A stretch of 64,000 bases of DNA from the NCBI GenBank assembly GCA_018668255.1, contig JABISZ010000103.1, positions 28,379 to 92,378 on the forward strand, written 5' to 3'. Positions within the stretch are counted from its first letter, which is position 1. The number at the start of each line of letters is the position of its first letter. Source of the DNA: Pseudomonadota bacterium (GTDB taxonomy: Bacteria; Pseudomonadota; Gammaproteobacteria; Ga0077536). The notes beneath the pieces were generated by a model. It saw nothing but the letters and a program-made list of their open reading frames with translations. It was not told where the DNA came from and made no database searches. A program made the translations under genes and the position numbers. Positions 29,926 through 40,794 of this stretch are shown here, one piece after another.

Positions 29926-31436
29926 TGTCCATGGTTAACGTTGATGAACCTCAAAATCTGTCTTCCATATTGATGGGCTTATGTGACATAAATAGCGATG
30001 ATGACCTGAGAATTCTGGATATTACATCAGATAGCAGGACCGTTAAGCCCGGCTCGTGTTTCATATCGGTAGCGGATGATAAGACTCTTTGTGAAGAACA
30101 CATTCAAGATAGTATTGCGAGAGGCGCTACCGCTATCTTGTGCTCTTACTCGGTCCAGGCTGATAGAGACGATGTTTGCATTAAAGAGGTAGACTCGTTG
30201 CAGAAACATCTAGGGACGATTGCAAATCGTTTTTTTAACAAGCCTTCGCACTCATTAAAGGTTTGCGCCACTACGGGTACTAACGGTAAAACCACTGTTG
30301 CCTACCTTACCTCAATGGCAATAGAGATTTTAGGTAGCAATTGCGGATATGTTGGAACTTTAGGTGCCGGGAGCATAGGGAGACTTGTAGAGACTGAAAA
30401 CACATCTCCAGATGTTATTTCTATTCATCGAAGATTTTCTATCTTTAGAGATAAAGGCTTTCAGTTCGCTAATATAGAGGCTTCCTCCCATGGTTTACAC
30501 CAAGGAAGGTTAGACGGGGTGAAGTTAGAGACGGCAGCTTTTACCAACCTTAGTCGTGATCACCTAGATTATCATGGAACGATGGCGGCCTACCTAGAAA
30601 GCAAGTCGCTCCTTTTTGCCAAGAGTGACGTTGAGCAGGGAATTATAAATATAGATGATGAGGCCGGTAGATTAATTTTTCAGAGTGTATCTTCTCACCT
30701 TAAAATGTGGGCTTGCTCGTCGAGTGCTCTAGATGGATGTTTGAAAGCAGAGAGACAAGTGCAGGCGAGTCATATTTTATCGACAACAAGAGGAAGTTCT
30801 TTCACTCTTTCCTACAATGAAATTACAGAAAGGGTATTTAGTCCTCTGATTGGAAAGTTCAATGTAGACAATTTACTGATTGTTGTAGCGACACTGCTGG
30901 CGCTAGATTATCCCTTCGAAGACATATGTCGCTGTATTTCAAAGCTAGACCAGATACCGGGAAGAATGGAGTATTGTGGAGAAAGTGATGTAGGTGCAAA
31001 AATATACGTAGACTACGCTCATACTCCCGATAGTTTGAGAGCTGCACTGCAAGCTATTGCTGCGAGCGAGCCAGCCAAGGTTTCAGTTGTTTTTGGATGT
31101 GGTGGGCAGCGAGATCAAGGAAAGCGTGCATTAATGGGCTGTATTGCTGAGCAACTATCAGGTCAAGTGTTCATTACTACGGACAATCCAAGAGACGAAG
31201 CTCAAGATGCTATTGCTGCAGATATTTTGCAAGGGATGAATGAGCCAGATAAAGCAGTTGTAATTGAAGATAGAAAAGAGGCGATATGCGCAGCGATTTT
31301 TGCGGCGCATGTAGGTGAAGTGGTCCTAATTGCTGGCAAAGGACATGAAACTGTCCAGACCGATTCAAGAGGGGCCAGATATCATAGCGATCTTTCGTTT
31401 GTGGCAGAAGTTTTACATAAGGCATCAAGTATATGA
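29925..31436 (+). CDS. murE: UDP-MurNAc-tripeptide synthetase MurE
   Basis: TSDSRTVKPGSCFIS, TGTNGKTTVAYL, DNPRDEAQ. Confidence 0.96.
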   Translation: MSMVNVDEPQNLSSILMGLCDINSDDDLRILDITSDSRTVKPGSCFISVADDKTLCEEHIQDSIARGATAILCSYSVQADRDDVCIKEVDSLQKHLGTIANRFFNKPSHSLKVCATTGTNGKTTVAYLTSMAIEILGSNCGYVGTLGAGSIGRLVETENTSPDVISIHRRFSIFRDKGFQFANIEASSHGLHQGRLDGVKLETAAFTNLSRDHLDYHGTMAAYLESKSLLFAKSDVEQGIINIDDEAGRLIFQSVSSHLKMWACSSSALDGCLKAERQVQASHILSTTRGSSFTLSYNEITERVFSPLIGKFNVDNLLIVVATLLALDYPFEDICRCISKLDQIPGRMEYCGESDVGAKIYVDYAHTPDSLRAALQAIAASEPAKVSVVFGCGGQRDQGKRALMGCIAEQLSGQVFITTDNPRDEAQDAIAADILQGMNEPDKAVVIEDRKEAICAAIFAAHVGEVVLIAGKGHETVQTDSRGARYHSDLSFVAEVLHKASSI

Positions 31437-32797
31437 TTGCCATGTCGCTTTCTGAGGCTAGCCAGTCCATAGACGGACATTTGCTGGGTGCCGATATGAT
31501 TTTCCGAGGAGTGAGCACTGATAGTCGAACTATCAGCGAGGGAGAGTTATTTATTGCTTTGCGAGGCCCGAAGTTTAATGGCGAGGATATGGTGGAGGAT
31601 GCATTCGAGAAAGGCGCAGTAGGCGCTATTATTCAAGGTATAAGTCTTACTAAAAAGCCAGTAATTCAGGTTTCAAACACTCTAGTTGCTTTAGGCGCTC
31701 TGGCGAGATGTTGGAGGTTACGGTTCAATATTCCTGTAGTTGGGATAACTGGAAGTGTTGGAAAAACAACTGTTAAAGAAATGCTTGGATCTATCTTAAA
31801 TCTGTCTGGTCAAACTTTGATGACAAGTAAAAACTTCAATAACGAGATTGGAGTCGCCCAAACGTTGCTTCAATTATCAGAGAAACATGAGTTTGTTGTC
31901 CTAGAGCTTGGCGCAAGAAAGCCGAAGGATATCCAGATGCTCTCAGACGTTTCTATACCGACAGTAGGGGTTGTAACTTTGTGTGCCCCAGCACATTTAG
32001 AAGGCTTCATTGATATGGAAACGATCGCTCAAACGAAAGGCGAGCTTTTTACAAGTCTTCCTGAAGAGGGAGTTGGAATAGTTAATCTTAATGATCGCTA
32101 TGCTTTGATGTGGCAATCAATGTTAGGCAGACGAAAATCATTAACTTTTGGAGATGGAGGTGATGTATGCGCTTCCGATGTTTCTTATACTGATGCTGGC
32201 TTATCTTTTGAGCTGATTTTTAAAGACGATGGGTCGAGAAGAATATTACTTAGGCATAAAGGGGTCCATCATGTTGTTAACGCCTTAGCGGCTGCGACCG
32301 CGGCAAGGGCGTTAGGTTTGGAACTGGACCTTATAGAGAAAGGCCTTAATTCTGCTCCTGCGCCGGACCAGCGGCTTACTTCAAGAGATGGAGCCTATAA
32401 GAGTCATCTGATAGATGACTCTTATAATGCTAATCCCACGTCAGTCAGGGCAGCTATTGATGTTTTGGCGGCGGAGCAAGGCAGTCGGTGGTTGGTATTA
32501 GGAGATATGGGTGAGCTTGGCGAAGAAAGAAAAAAATTTCATGCAGAGATAGGAAGTTACGCCGCTGCAGAAAACTTGGATCGGCTTTTCACCATTGGTG
32601 AATTATCTGAAGACTCGAGCAAGGCATTTGGTAAAGGAGCATTACACTTCGAGAATCAATTAGATTTACAGAAGTTTTTGTTGAACGAGCTGAGAAAATC
32701 GACCAGCCGTGTGACTATTTTGGTGAAAGGCTCGCGATTCATGGCCTTAGAAAAAATAGTTGAGGCTCTTTCTTTCGAGCAGGGCCGATCATGCTGA
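31433..32797 (+). CDS. murF: UDP-MurNAc-tripeptide:D-Ala-D-Ala ligase MurF
   Basis: [43 protein letters not shown]. Confidence 0.96.
   Translation: MIAMSLSEASQSIDGHLLGADMIFRGVSTDSRTISEGELFIALRGPKFNGEDMVEDAFEKGAVGAIIQGISLTKKPVIQVSNTLVALGALARCWRLRFNIPVVGITGSVGKTTVKEMLGSILNLSGQTLMTSKNFNNEIGVAQTLLQLSEKHEFVVLELGARKPKDIQMLSDVSIPTVGVVTLCAPAHLEGFIDMETIAQTKGELFTSLPEEGVGIVNLNDRYALMWQSMLGRRKSLTFGDGGDVCASDVSYTDAGLSFELIFKDDGSRRILLRHKGVHHVVNALAAATAARALGLELDLIEKGLNSAPAPDQRLTSRDGAYKSHLIDDSYNANPTSVRAAIDVLAAEQGSRWLVLGDMGELGEERKKFHAEIGSYAAAENLDRLFTIGELSEDSSKAFGKGALHFENQLDLQKFLLNELRKSTSRVTILVKGSRFMALEKIVEALSFEQGRSC
32396..32426. repeat. Perfect inverted repeat inside murF
   Basis: TATAAGAGTCATCT-GAT-AGATGACTCTTATA, 14-bp arms and 3-nt loop. 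Confidence 0.95.
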
Positions 32798-33873
32798 TCT
32801 ATTTGAGTCAATATTTGGAAGTTTTTGACTCAAGTTTTCATGTGTTTCAGTATTTGACTCTGCGGATTGTTCTTGGGGCACTAACAGCTCTTCTCATAAT
32901 GCTTGTCATAGGTAATCCAGTCATTGCTTATTTGACTAATCTTCAGATGGAGCAAAGTATTCGTCTTGATGGTCCCAAATCCCATCTTTCGAAGTTAGGA
33001 ACACCGACAATGGGTGGCTTACTGATTTTAGCTGCGATCGGCGTGAGCACTTTCCTATGGGCCGACTTGAATAACAAGTTTGTTTGGATCGCGTTAATAG
33101 TGACTTTTTCTTTTGGGGCAATCGGATGGTTAGATGATTATTTAAAAGTACTAAAGAAAAATTCTCAAGGTATTCGTGCACTGCATAAATATATACTGCA
33201 ATCTGCCGTTGCGATATTGGCTGCATTTTTTCTTTTCTATTCGGCAGAATCACCATCAGATACGCTTTTAATAGTTCCTTTTTTGAAATCGATCTCTTTT
33301 AATCTAGGTATGTTTTATATCGTTCTCACTTATTTTGTAGTCATCGGTACTAGCAATGCTGTAAACCTTACTGATGGTCTGGATGGTTTGGCTATTATGC
33401 CTATTGTGATGATATCTGGGGCTTTGATTGTATTTGCGTATGTAGCCGGAAATACAAATTTTTCTACGTACCTGTCTGTACCTTACGTCCGTGGCGCAGG
33501 AGAATTAGCAGTATTTTGTGGAGCGATTGGTGGCGCTGGCCTTGGGTTTCTTTGGTTTAACACTTATCCAGCGCAGATATTTATGGGGGATAGTGGCTCT
33601 TTGGCGCTTGGTGCAGCCATTGGAATAGTAGCGGTCTGTGTTAGGCAAGAACTTGTTCTACTAATTATGGGGGGAGTATTTGTCGCTGAGACAATGTCAG
33701 TCATCATACAAGTAGCTTCATTCAAAATATATGGAAAGAGAGTTTTTCGTATGGCTCCTATTCATCATCATTTTGAACTCAAAGGCTGGCCTGAGCCTCG
33801 GGTTATAGTCCGCTTTTGGATAGTTACGGCGATTCTTGTTCTTTTATCACTTGCCTCTATTAAGATCCGCTGA
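32791..33873 (+). CDS. mraY: Phospho-MurNAc-pentapeptide transferase MraY
   Basis: [51 protein letters not shown]. Confidence 0.97.
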   Translation: MLIYLSQYLEVFDSSFHVFQYLTLRIVLGALTALLIMLVIGNPVIAYLTNLQMEQSIRLDGPKSHLSKLGTPTMGGLLILAAIGVSTFLWADLNNKFVWIALIVTFSFGAIGWLDDYLKVLKKNSQGIRALHKYILQSAVAILAAFFLFYSAESPSDTLLIVPFLKSISFNLGMFYIVLTYFVVIGTSNAVNLTDGLDGLAIMPIVMISGALIVFAYVAGNTNFSTYLSVPYVRGAGELAVFCGAIGGAGLGFLWFNTYPAQIFMGDSGSLALGAAIGIVAVCVRQELVLLIMGGVFVAETMSVIIQVASFKIYGKRVFRMAPIHHHFELKGWPEPRVIVRFWIVTAILVLLSLASIKIR

Positions 33874-33883
33874 AGGGATAAGT

Positions 33884-35257
33884 ATGAGTACACCGTTCTT
33901 TCAAAAGCAAACAAGTCCTCCTTATTGTTATGGAGTAATAGGTCTTGGATCCACAGGATGCTCAGTAGTTAGATTTTTAGCCGATAGAGGTTTTTCTATA
34001 GTAGCTATGGACACACGGAATGAGCCCTCTTTGTATAATGACTTGCAAACCGAGTATCCAAACATTCCATTTGTAGTAGGAGCTTTAGATTACGATCTTT
34101 TAAAATGCTGTGAAGAAGTGGTAGTTAGTCCGGGTGTTGCACTGGAACATCCTACACTTCAGCGGTTGAAAGAAAATGGAACAAAGTTAATTGGTGATAT
34201 CGAATTATTTATTAGGTATGTTGATGCTCCATTTATCGGAATCACTGGGACAAATGGTAAAACCACAGTCACTACGATGGTGGATAGCATGTTGATAAAC
34301 TCAGGAGTTCGTTGTTTTGCGGGAGGGAATTTAGGTATCCCTGCACTAGACTTATTAGGGAAGCATCCTAAGCCAGATCTTTATGTTTTGGAGGTGTCTA
34401 GCTTTCAACTTCTATTGGTATCTTCTTTTAGCGCAGAGTTGTCTTGCGTTTTAAACATCACTCCCGATCATTTAGACCGACATCATACCTTTGAAGAGTA
34501 TCAGGAAGCCAAACTGTCAATTTTAGAGTTTGCCAAGACTGCATTGGTTAATTTGGACGATCGCTGTATGGCAAACTTCGTCACCAGTGGAAAGAGAGTT
34601 GGGTTTTTTGATAGTCTGCCTACGAATGACAGTTACGGTATTCGAACAGAAAATGACCGGAAAATATTATGCGATCATAATAATGATTTTTTGGCAGTAG
34701 ATGAACTCCAAATCTCGGGAAGACATAATGAGCTGAATGCTCTGGCGGCACTGGCTATTTGCTCAGAGTATCTTGGTGTTGTGCCCCAGACTGCAGTAGA
34801 GGTGCTGAAGAAGTTTGTAGGATTGCCTCATAGGATGGAAAAAATTGCTGTAATAAAAGGTGTGGCTTTCGTGAATGATTCTAAGGCCACTAATTTAGCT
34901 GCGGCGGAGGCAAGCATCAGCTGTCTTATGTCCACCCACCGCGGAATTGTGATCTTAGGGGGGGACTCAAAACACGCTCAGTTCGAAACTCTAGCAACTT
35001 TTCTATCTCACTATGCCCACACCGCTATCCTCATAGGCCAAGCTGCAGCGAAAATCGAAATGGTACTTGTTGATCTGGTCGACTGTATAACGGTTTATGA
35101 CATGGGCGCGGCAGTGACGAAGGCATTTAATCAAGCGAAGCCTGGTGAAACGGTTCTTTTGGCTCCTGGCTGTTCTAGTTTCGATATGTTTGATGATTAC
35201 GCACATCGGGGTAATGTTTTCAAAGAAGCCGTAATGTCTTTGGAGGCTGTGGCTTGA
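33884..35257 (+). CDS. murD: UDP-MurNAc-L-alanine:D-glutamate ligase MurD
   Basis: GITGTNGKTTVTTMV, LNITPDHLDRH, FVNDSKATN, APGCSSFDMFDDYAHRG; start at ATG 33884. Confidence 0.96.
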   Translation: MSTPFFQKQTSPPYCYGVIGLGSTGCSVVRFLADRGFSIVAMDTRNEPSLYNDLQTEYPNIPFVVGALDYDLLKCCEEVVVSPGVALEHPTLQRLKENGTKLIGDIELFIRYVDAPFIGITGTNGKTTVTTMVDSMLINSGVRCFAGGNLGIPALDLLGKHPKPDLYVLEVSSFQLLLVSSFSAELSCVLNITPDHLDRHHTFEEYQEAKLSILEFAKTALVNLDDRCMANFVTSGKRVGFFDSLPTNDSYGIRTENDRKILCDHNNDFLAVDELQISGRHNELNALAALAICSEYLGVVPQTAVEVLKKFVGLPHRMEKIAVIKGVAFVNDSKATNLAAAEASISCLMSTHRGIVILGGDSKHAQFETLATFLSHYAHTAILIGQAAAKIEMVLVDLVDCITVYDMGAAVTKAFNQAKPGETVLLAPGCSSFDMFDDYAHRGNVFKEAVMSLEAVA

Positions 35258-36453
35258 GTTCCTCAACTATTAATAAAAGTCAGGCAGTTAGGCGCGGTGG
35301 TAGGACATTATCTACCTTCACTTACTATGACGGATGGTTGATCGGGGCTGTAATTTTCGCCTGCTGTCTAGGTCTTATAATGTTGGTTTCCACATCAGGT
35401 CCTATTGCTGAAAAACGAGGAATGTCAATTTTCTATTATTTCTGGCGGCAAATTATTGCGTTAGGGATTGGAGTGTCGCTTGCCCTATTAGTAATTAAGA
35501 TCGAATCTAAAGTTATATCAAAAGTAGGCCCTTTAGCTATCTTGCTTGTTGTTGTTTTGTTGGTGTTAGTGCTTTTGCCTTACTTTTCTCACGAAGTAAA
35601 CGGGAGTAAACGCTGGTTGTATTTTTCTGGATGGAGTTTCCAACCATCCGAGTTGGCCAAGCTGGCGGTTGTGATTTATCTTGCAGATTTTTTAGTTAGG
35701 CATAGTGAACAGGTACGTACTCAGTCAGTTGGTTTGATAAAAGCGATTTTTGTTTTAGCCGTTTTAGCAGCATTACTGGTCGCTGAACCTGATTTTGGTT
35801 CGTCTGTTGTATTATTTGGCGCCGGAATGGGGATGCTTTTTTTAGCTGGAGTTCCTTTGCTTAAGTTTTTTTACGCGGGTGCAGGCATTTTACTCGTACT
35901 AGGTGCTGTCGCGATAATGGAACCTTATCGCGTTGCACGTCTGATTTCATTTCTAAACCCTTGGATAGATGATACAAACACAGGGTGGCAATTGACGAAT
36001 GCGCTCATAGCTTTTGGGCGAGGTGATTGGTTTGGTGTCGGTTTAGGCAATAGTGTTCAAGCCTTACATTTTTTACCTGAAGCACATACCGACTTTGTGT
36101 TTGCAGTCATAGGAGAAGAGCTAGGGACTTTAGGCGCGATCGGTATTATTTTATTATTTGTGTTTATTGCATGGCGCATTTTTCGTATCGGGGTCGCTGC
36201 GGAGGAAACAGGGCAATTATTCGGGGCTTACATGGCCTACGGAGTGAGCTTTTTAATCGGCATTCAAGCCATGGTTCACGTAGGTGTAAATGTAGGGTAC
36301 TTGCCAACGAAAGGCTTGCCGCTGCCTTTTATTAGCTACGCTAGCAATAACCTTATTTTTATGCTGTTGAGTGTCGGTTTAGTCTTGCGAGTTGGGCACG
36401 AGACGGCTATACACTCTGGTTTCTCGTTGAGCGGAGGAAAATCGCATGACTAA
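35254..36453 (+). CDS. ftsW: Peptidoglycan glycosyltransferase FtsW
   Basis: GSKRWLYFSGWSFQPSELAKLAVVIYLADFL, TDFVFAVIGEELG, LPTKGLPLPFISYASNNL; TTG start overlapping the murD stop. Confidence 0.96.
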   Translation: MSSSTINKSQAVRRGGRTLSTFTYYDGWLIGAVIFACCLGLIMLVSTSGPIAEKRGMSIFYYFWRQIIALGIGVSLALLVIKIESKVISKVGPLAILLVVVLLVLVLLPYFSHEVNGSKRWLYFSGWSFQPSELAKLAVVIYLADFLVRHSEQVRTQSVGLIKAIFVLAVLAALLVAEPDFGSSVVLFGAGMGMLFLAGVPLLKFFYAGAGILLVLGAVAIMEPYRVARLISFLNPWIDDTNTGWQLTNALIAFGRGDWFGVGLGNSVQALHFLPEAHTDFVFAVIGEELGTLGAIGIILLFVFIAWRIFRIGVAAEETGQLFGAYMAYGVSFLIGIQAMVHVGVNVGYLPTKGLPLPFISYASNNLIFMLLSVGLVLRVGHETAIHSGFSLSGGKSHD

Positions 36454-37525
36454 GACTGCGATTATTTTTGCGGGAGGAACAGGGGGACATGTCTATCCAG
36501 GAATTGCCATTGCAAAGGAACTCACTAAGAAAGGGTTCCAATGCCACTGGGTAGGTACTTCCTCAGGCCTGGAAAGTAGAGTTGTCGTGCAGCATGGATT
36601 ACCTTTTACCGCGATTAGAATATCTGGATTACGGCGCTCCGGACTCTTACGTTTATTTGCAGCGCCATTTGCCATTCTGATGTCTGTCTTCAGATCTATC
36701 CTAGTAATTAGAAGATTAAATCCAGACCTAGTAATAGGGATGGGTGGCTATGTGAGTGGCCCAGGTGGTGTCGCTGCATTTTTATGCAGATGCCCATTAG
36801 TTATTCATGAGCAAAATACTGTGCCGGGTTTAACAAATAGTTTGCTGAGCTTTATAGCCACAAGAGTTTTACAGGGATTCCCGAAAAGCTTTCCCTCAGA
36901 TAGATCTGCGATAGTGACTGGTAATCCTGTTCGTGAAGATATTACAGGTGCTTTTATTAAAGAAAGAGATCGCAACTCTAGCTTAATCAATCGAGTACTT
37001 ATTTTCGGCGGAAGCCAAGGCGCGAGTGTTTTAAATATTGTTGTGCCTGCTGCATTGGCTAAAAGCATGGTAAGTGATCTAGTAGTTCATCATCAGGTGG
37101 GGGAAATAGATACATCGGTGTTTGAACGTGCTTACGCAACTTCTCCTAATATTAGCACAGCACTTGTCGTGCCTTATATTACGGATATGGCTTCCGCATA
37201 CTCTGCTGCTACTTTGGTCATAGCTCGATCAGGAGCAATGACTATAGCTGAACTAACTACCTGTGGAATTCCATCTATTTTGATTCCGTACCCGTATGCG
37301 GCTGATGGACATCAAGAGAAAAATGCACGTTTTTTAGAAGAACGAGGTGGAGCTATTTGTCTCCTAGAAGAGGATTGTAAAGTTGATGAGTTGGCGCGAT
37401 TAATAAACAGAGTTCTATTGGAATCGGGGTTGCACGAATCAATGTCCAAAGGTGCCTCTTCAGCTGGCTTCCCGCATGCGACATCTGAAATTGTAAAGCA
37501 TTGTTTGGAGCTCTCTGATGCATGA
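36446..37525 (+). CDS. murG: UDP-GlcNAc transferase MurG
   Basis: FAGGTGGHVYPGIAIA, HEQNTVPGLTN, FGGSQGA, ARSGAMTIAEL. Confidence 0.97.
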   Translation: MTKTAIIFAGGTGGHVYPGIAIAKELTKKGFQCHWVGTSSGLESRVVVQHGLPFTAIRISGLRRSGLLRLFAAPFAILMSVFRSILVIRRLNPDLVIGMGGYVSGPGGVAAFLCRCPLVIHEQNTVPGLTNSLLSFIATRVLQGFPKSFPSDRSAIVTGNPVREDITGAFIKERDRNSSLINRVLIFGGSQGASVLNIVVPAALAKSMVSDLVVHHQVGEIDTSVFERAYATSPNISTALVVPYITDMASAYSAATLVIARSGAMTIAELTTCGIPSILIPYPYAADGHQEKNARFLEERGGAICLLEEDCKVDELARLINRVLLESGLHESMSKGASSAGFPHATSEIVKHCLELSDA

Positions 37526-38912
37526 AGAGCAGCTTATGCATAGGGTAGAGAGAATTCATTTCATCGGTGTTGGCGGTGCAGGAATGAATGGTATAGCGGA
37601 AGTGCTATTTAATATCGGTTATTTGATTTCTGGCTCCGATGTTATGGCATCATCGGTTACACAGCATTTGAAAAATATTGGCATCAAAGTCTTTATAGGC
37701 CACGAAGAAGCTTACGTTAAAGATGTAGATGTAGTGGTTTATTCAAGTGCTATTAGTGAGGGGAACGTGGAACTCGTCGCGGCGCGAAAAAACCGTATCC
37801 CAGTTGTGCCTAGAGCGGAGATGTTGGCTGAAATCATGAGATTTCGAAATGGGATAGCTGTAGCAGGTACTCATGGCAAGACTACTACCACGAGTCTTAT
37901 CGCTAGTGTTTTGTCAGCTGCGGATCTTGATCCTACATTTGTGGTGGGAGGATTAGTTAAGAGTGCGAACTGCAATGCAAGGCTTGGGACAGGTAAGTAT
38001 TTAGTCGCGGAGGCCGACGAAAGCGACGGCTCTTTTCTTTTTTTACAGCCGCTAATATCTGTGATAACCAATATAGATGCAGATCATCTTTCTGCTTATG
38101 AAAACGACTACAGTCAATTAGAGCAATCATTTTTAGATTTCTCTCGTCGCCTGCCTTTTTACGGGGTTGCCGTTGTATGTGCGGACGATAAAAGTGCATG
38201 TTGTTTGATAGATAAAATCCACGCTCGTGTGATCACATATGGATTTCACGATGACGCAGACGTTCGAGCTTATGACGTCCAGGCTACAAAAAATGGCGAA
38301 TCTTTTAAGGTTGAGACATCCGACGGAAGTTTCGGCGGTGCTTTCAGTCTTCCAATGCTAGGGGCTCATAATGTGCAAAATGCAACAGCCGCTATCGCTG
38401 TGGCTTTAGAGCTCGGCATCGAAAAGAGTTCTATACAACGAGCATTCCAATGTTTTGAAGGGATTGATCGCAGGTTTCAGATTTACCCTAACGTAGTGTT
38501 TGAAAATAAATCTATAACTATAGTTGATGATTATGCTCATCACCCTAACGAATTAGTTGAGGTATTAAAAACTTTTCAGATTCACTGGCCGAACAATCGG
38601 CGGATTATTGTATTTCAACCTCATCGATACACTCGTACTCGAGATCTCTTTGAGCATTTTGTCGAGGTGCTTTCAAGTGTTGAGAGACTTTTTATATTAG
38701 AGGTGTATTCGGCAGGAGAAAAACCAATTGAAGGTTGCGATGGATTAAGCCTGGTAAAAGCGATTAATAGTAAAAATCAGAGCAAGACTATATTTGTTAA
38801 AGAATTAGCGGATATTGAGAATATATTAGCAGACTTTGTTGATGATAATGACGTGGTCGCTTTTTTAGGGGCTGGCTCCATAGGCGGTTTGTCTCAGGGT
38901 TTTCTAACATGA
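37518..38912 (+). CDS. murC: UDP-N-acetylmuramate:L-alanine ligase MurC
   Basis: IHFIGVGGAGMNGIAEVL, AGTHGKTTTTSLIA, VDDYAHHPNE, FQPHRYTRTRDL. Confidence 0.97.
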   Translation: MHEEQLMHRVERIHFIGVGGAGMNGIAEVLFNIGYLISGSDVMASSVTQHLKNIGIKVFIGHEEAYVKDVDVVVYSSAISEGNVELVAARKNRIPVVPRAEMLAEIMRFRNGIAVAGTHGKTTTTSLIASVLSAADLDPTFVVGGLVKSANCNARLGTGKYLVAEADESDGSFLFLQPLISVITNIDADHLSAYENDYSQLEQSFLDFSRRLPFYGVAVVCADDKSACCLIDKIHARVITYGFHDDADVRAYDVQATKNGESFKVETSDGSFGGAFSLPMLGAHNVQNATAAIAVALELGIEKSSIQRAFQCFEGIDRRFQIYPNVVFENKSITIVDDYAHHPNELVEVLKTFQIHWPNNRRIIVFQPHRYTRTRDLFEHFVEVLSSVERLFILEVYSAGEKPIEGCDGLSLVKAINSKNQSKTIFVKELADIENILADFVDDNDVVAFLGAGSIGGLSQGFLT

Positions 38913-39838
38913 ATCTGTTAGATAAAAATAAGGAACAATTTAGCTCAGGCAGTGTGCTTTTAGAGAATGAGCCAATGTCCAAATACTCGACTTGGCGATG
39001 TGGAGGGAGAGCAAAATTATTTTTTCAGCCCAAAACGAAGAATGATGTTTCTATTTTTTTGAAATCATACAGTGAGTGCGATCAAATCACATGGCTCGGC
39101 CTTGGCAGTAACACATTGTTTATAGACGACGTTGTCGACGCAACCATAATTGCGACGTCGCCTAATCTGTCAGAATTCCATTGGAGTGCACAAGACACTC
39201 TATACGCTGAATGTGGAGTTACTTGTTCGCGCGTCGCAAAAGAGGCAGCAAAGAAGTGTTGGGGAGGATTAGAGTTCTTGGCTGGTATTCCGGGAGTCTT
39301 GGGTGGTGCTTTGACCATGAACGCTGGTGCCCATGGCTCTGAAATCTGGTCTTTTGTGTCAGCAGTTGAAGTCATCGATAGAAAAGGAACTCAGTTTGTG
39401 CTCAATTCTAAAGAGTATTCTCCTTCTTATCGTTGTATAGATGGTCCCGAACTTTGGTTTTTAGGAGCATGGCTAAAGTTTAATCAGAAGGTATCAAATG
39501 GCACAGAGAAAATTCGCTCTCTTCTAGAGAAAAGAAAGCTTACTCAACCTACTGGAAGCTCTACCTGTGGATCTGTATTTAAGAACCCAGATGGAGGTTA
39601 TGCGGGTCGAATGATTGACGAGTGTGGGTTAAAAGGATATCGCATTGGTGATGCTCAAATATCGGATATTCACGCAAATTTTATCGTAAATCGTGGAAAT
39701 GCTTCAGCCTATCAAATCCTTGAACTTATTAAGCTTGCTAGAGAAGAAGTAAAAAGAAAGTTTCACATCGAGCTACAGACCGAAATTTGCCAGGTTGGGA
39801 CAGAAGGTTCTCAAAACTGTGAGGTAAAGTACCCGTGA
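38909..39838 (+). CDS. murB: UDP-N-acetylenolpyruvoylglucosamine reductase MurB
   Basis: MSKYSTWRCGGRA, LGLGSNTLF, LAGIPGVLGGALTMNAGAHG, GSVFKNPDGGYAGRMIDE. Confidence 0.96.
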   Translation: MNLLDKNKEQFSSGSVLLENEPMSKYSTWRCGGRAKLFFQPKTKNDVSIFLKSYSECDQITWLGLGSNTLFIDDVVDATIIATSPNLSEFHWSAQDTLYAECGVTCSRVAKEAAKKCWGGLEFLAGIPGVLGGALTMNAGAHGSEIWSFVSAVEVIDRKGTQFVLNSKEYSPSYRCIDGPELWFLGAWLKFNQKVSNGTEKIRSLLEKRKLTQPTGSSTCGSVFKNPDGGYAGRMIDECGLKGYRIGDAQISDIHANFIVNRGNASAYQILELIKLAREEVKRKFHIELQTEICQVGTEGSQNCEVKYP

Positions 39839-40794
39839 CTGATTTTACTTCAGCAGTCTATGCAAAAATTGTTGCGCGGGCGGGTCATGTCGGAATTTTG
39901 ATGGGTGGGAATTCAGCAGAACGTGATGTTTCTTTGGAAACTGGCGCAAATGTGGTTTCTGCTCTACAGCGGTTGGGAGTTCAAAGTACTGCATTTGATT
40001 GGGATGGTTCTCTGGATGGAATTCAAGAGTGGAAGGATTGCGACCGCTTTTTTATCGCATTACATGGGAGAGGAGGGGAAGATGGGAAAATCCAGTCTGT
40101 TCTTGACCTCATGAGTATTCCTTACACTGGGACTAAAGTCTTAGGGTGCGCTTTGTCCATGGACAAGAATCGCACTAAGCATATTTGGCGAGGAATTGGG
40201 CTGTCTACACCTGATTCTTTTCTTGTAACAGCCGGGACAAATATAGAATGGCTTATCGAGCAGCTAGGGCTACCTCTGATGATAAAACCTGCCAGAGAAG
40301 GTTCTAGTTTTGGAATTACAAAAGTAAATAAGGCTAATGAATTAATCCCAGCAATACGATCGGCTCTTACTTATGACAGCGCAGTTCTAGCAGAATCTTA
40401 TGTTACGGGCTCTGAGTATACGGTTGCTGTTCTGGATGGAACTTCTCTGCCAGTAATAAAGATAGAAACTCCCCAGTCCTTCTTTAATTACGAGGCTAAA
40501 TATAACGGAGAGGACACAAAGTATTCTTGTCCATCCGGTCTTGAAGAAAATGCGGAGGCAAGTCTCAAGAAATTGGCTTTGCAAGCATTTTCATCAATTA
40601 ACGGATCTGGCTGGGGAAGAGTCGACATTATTTTGGATTCTAAAGGCATCGCTTGGTTGATAGAAGCTAATGCTGTTCCTGGTCTAACATCTCATTCGTT
40701 AGTACCAATGGCGGCAAAGAATATAGGTATCTCTTTCGATCAATTAATCGTTTTGATATTAAGTACAAGTATGACTAAAGAGCAATTGATATGA
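39835..40794 (+). CDS. ddl: D-alanine:D-alanine ligase
   Basis: GILMGGNSAERDVSLETG, ALHGRGGEDGKIQ, IEANAVPGLTSHSLVP; GTG start. Confidence 0.96.
   Translation: MTDFTSAVYAKIVARAGHVGILMGGNSAERDVSLETGANVVSALQRLGVQSTAFDWDGSLDGIQEWKDCDRFFIALHGRGGEDGKIQSVLDLMSIPYTGTKVLGCALSMDKNRTKHIWRGIGLSTPDSFLVTAGTNIEWLIEQLGLPLMIKPAREGSSFGITKVNKANELIPAIRSALTYDSAVLAESYVTGSEYTVAVLDGTSLPVIKIETPQSFFNYEAKYNGEDTKYSCPSGLEENAEASLKKLALQAFSSINGSGWGRVDIILDSKGIAWLIEANAVPGLTSHSLVPMAAKNIGISFDQLIVLILSTSMTKEQLI

Noticed and set aside
38909-39838. murB inside the dcw cluster, between murC and ddl
   Set aside because: Unlike E. coli, but common in many other bacteria; not novel
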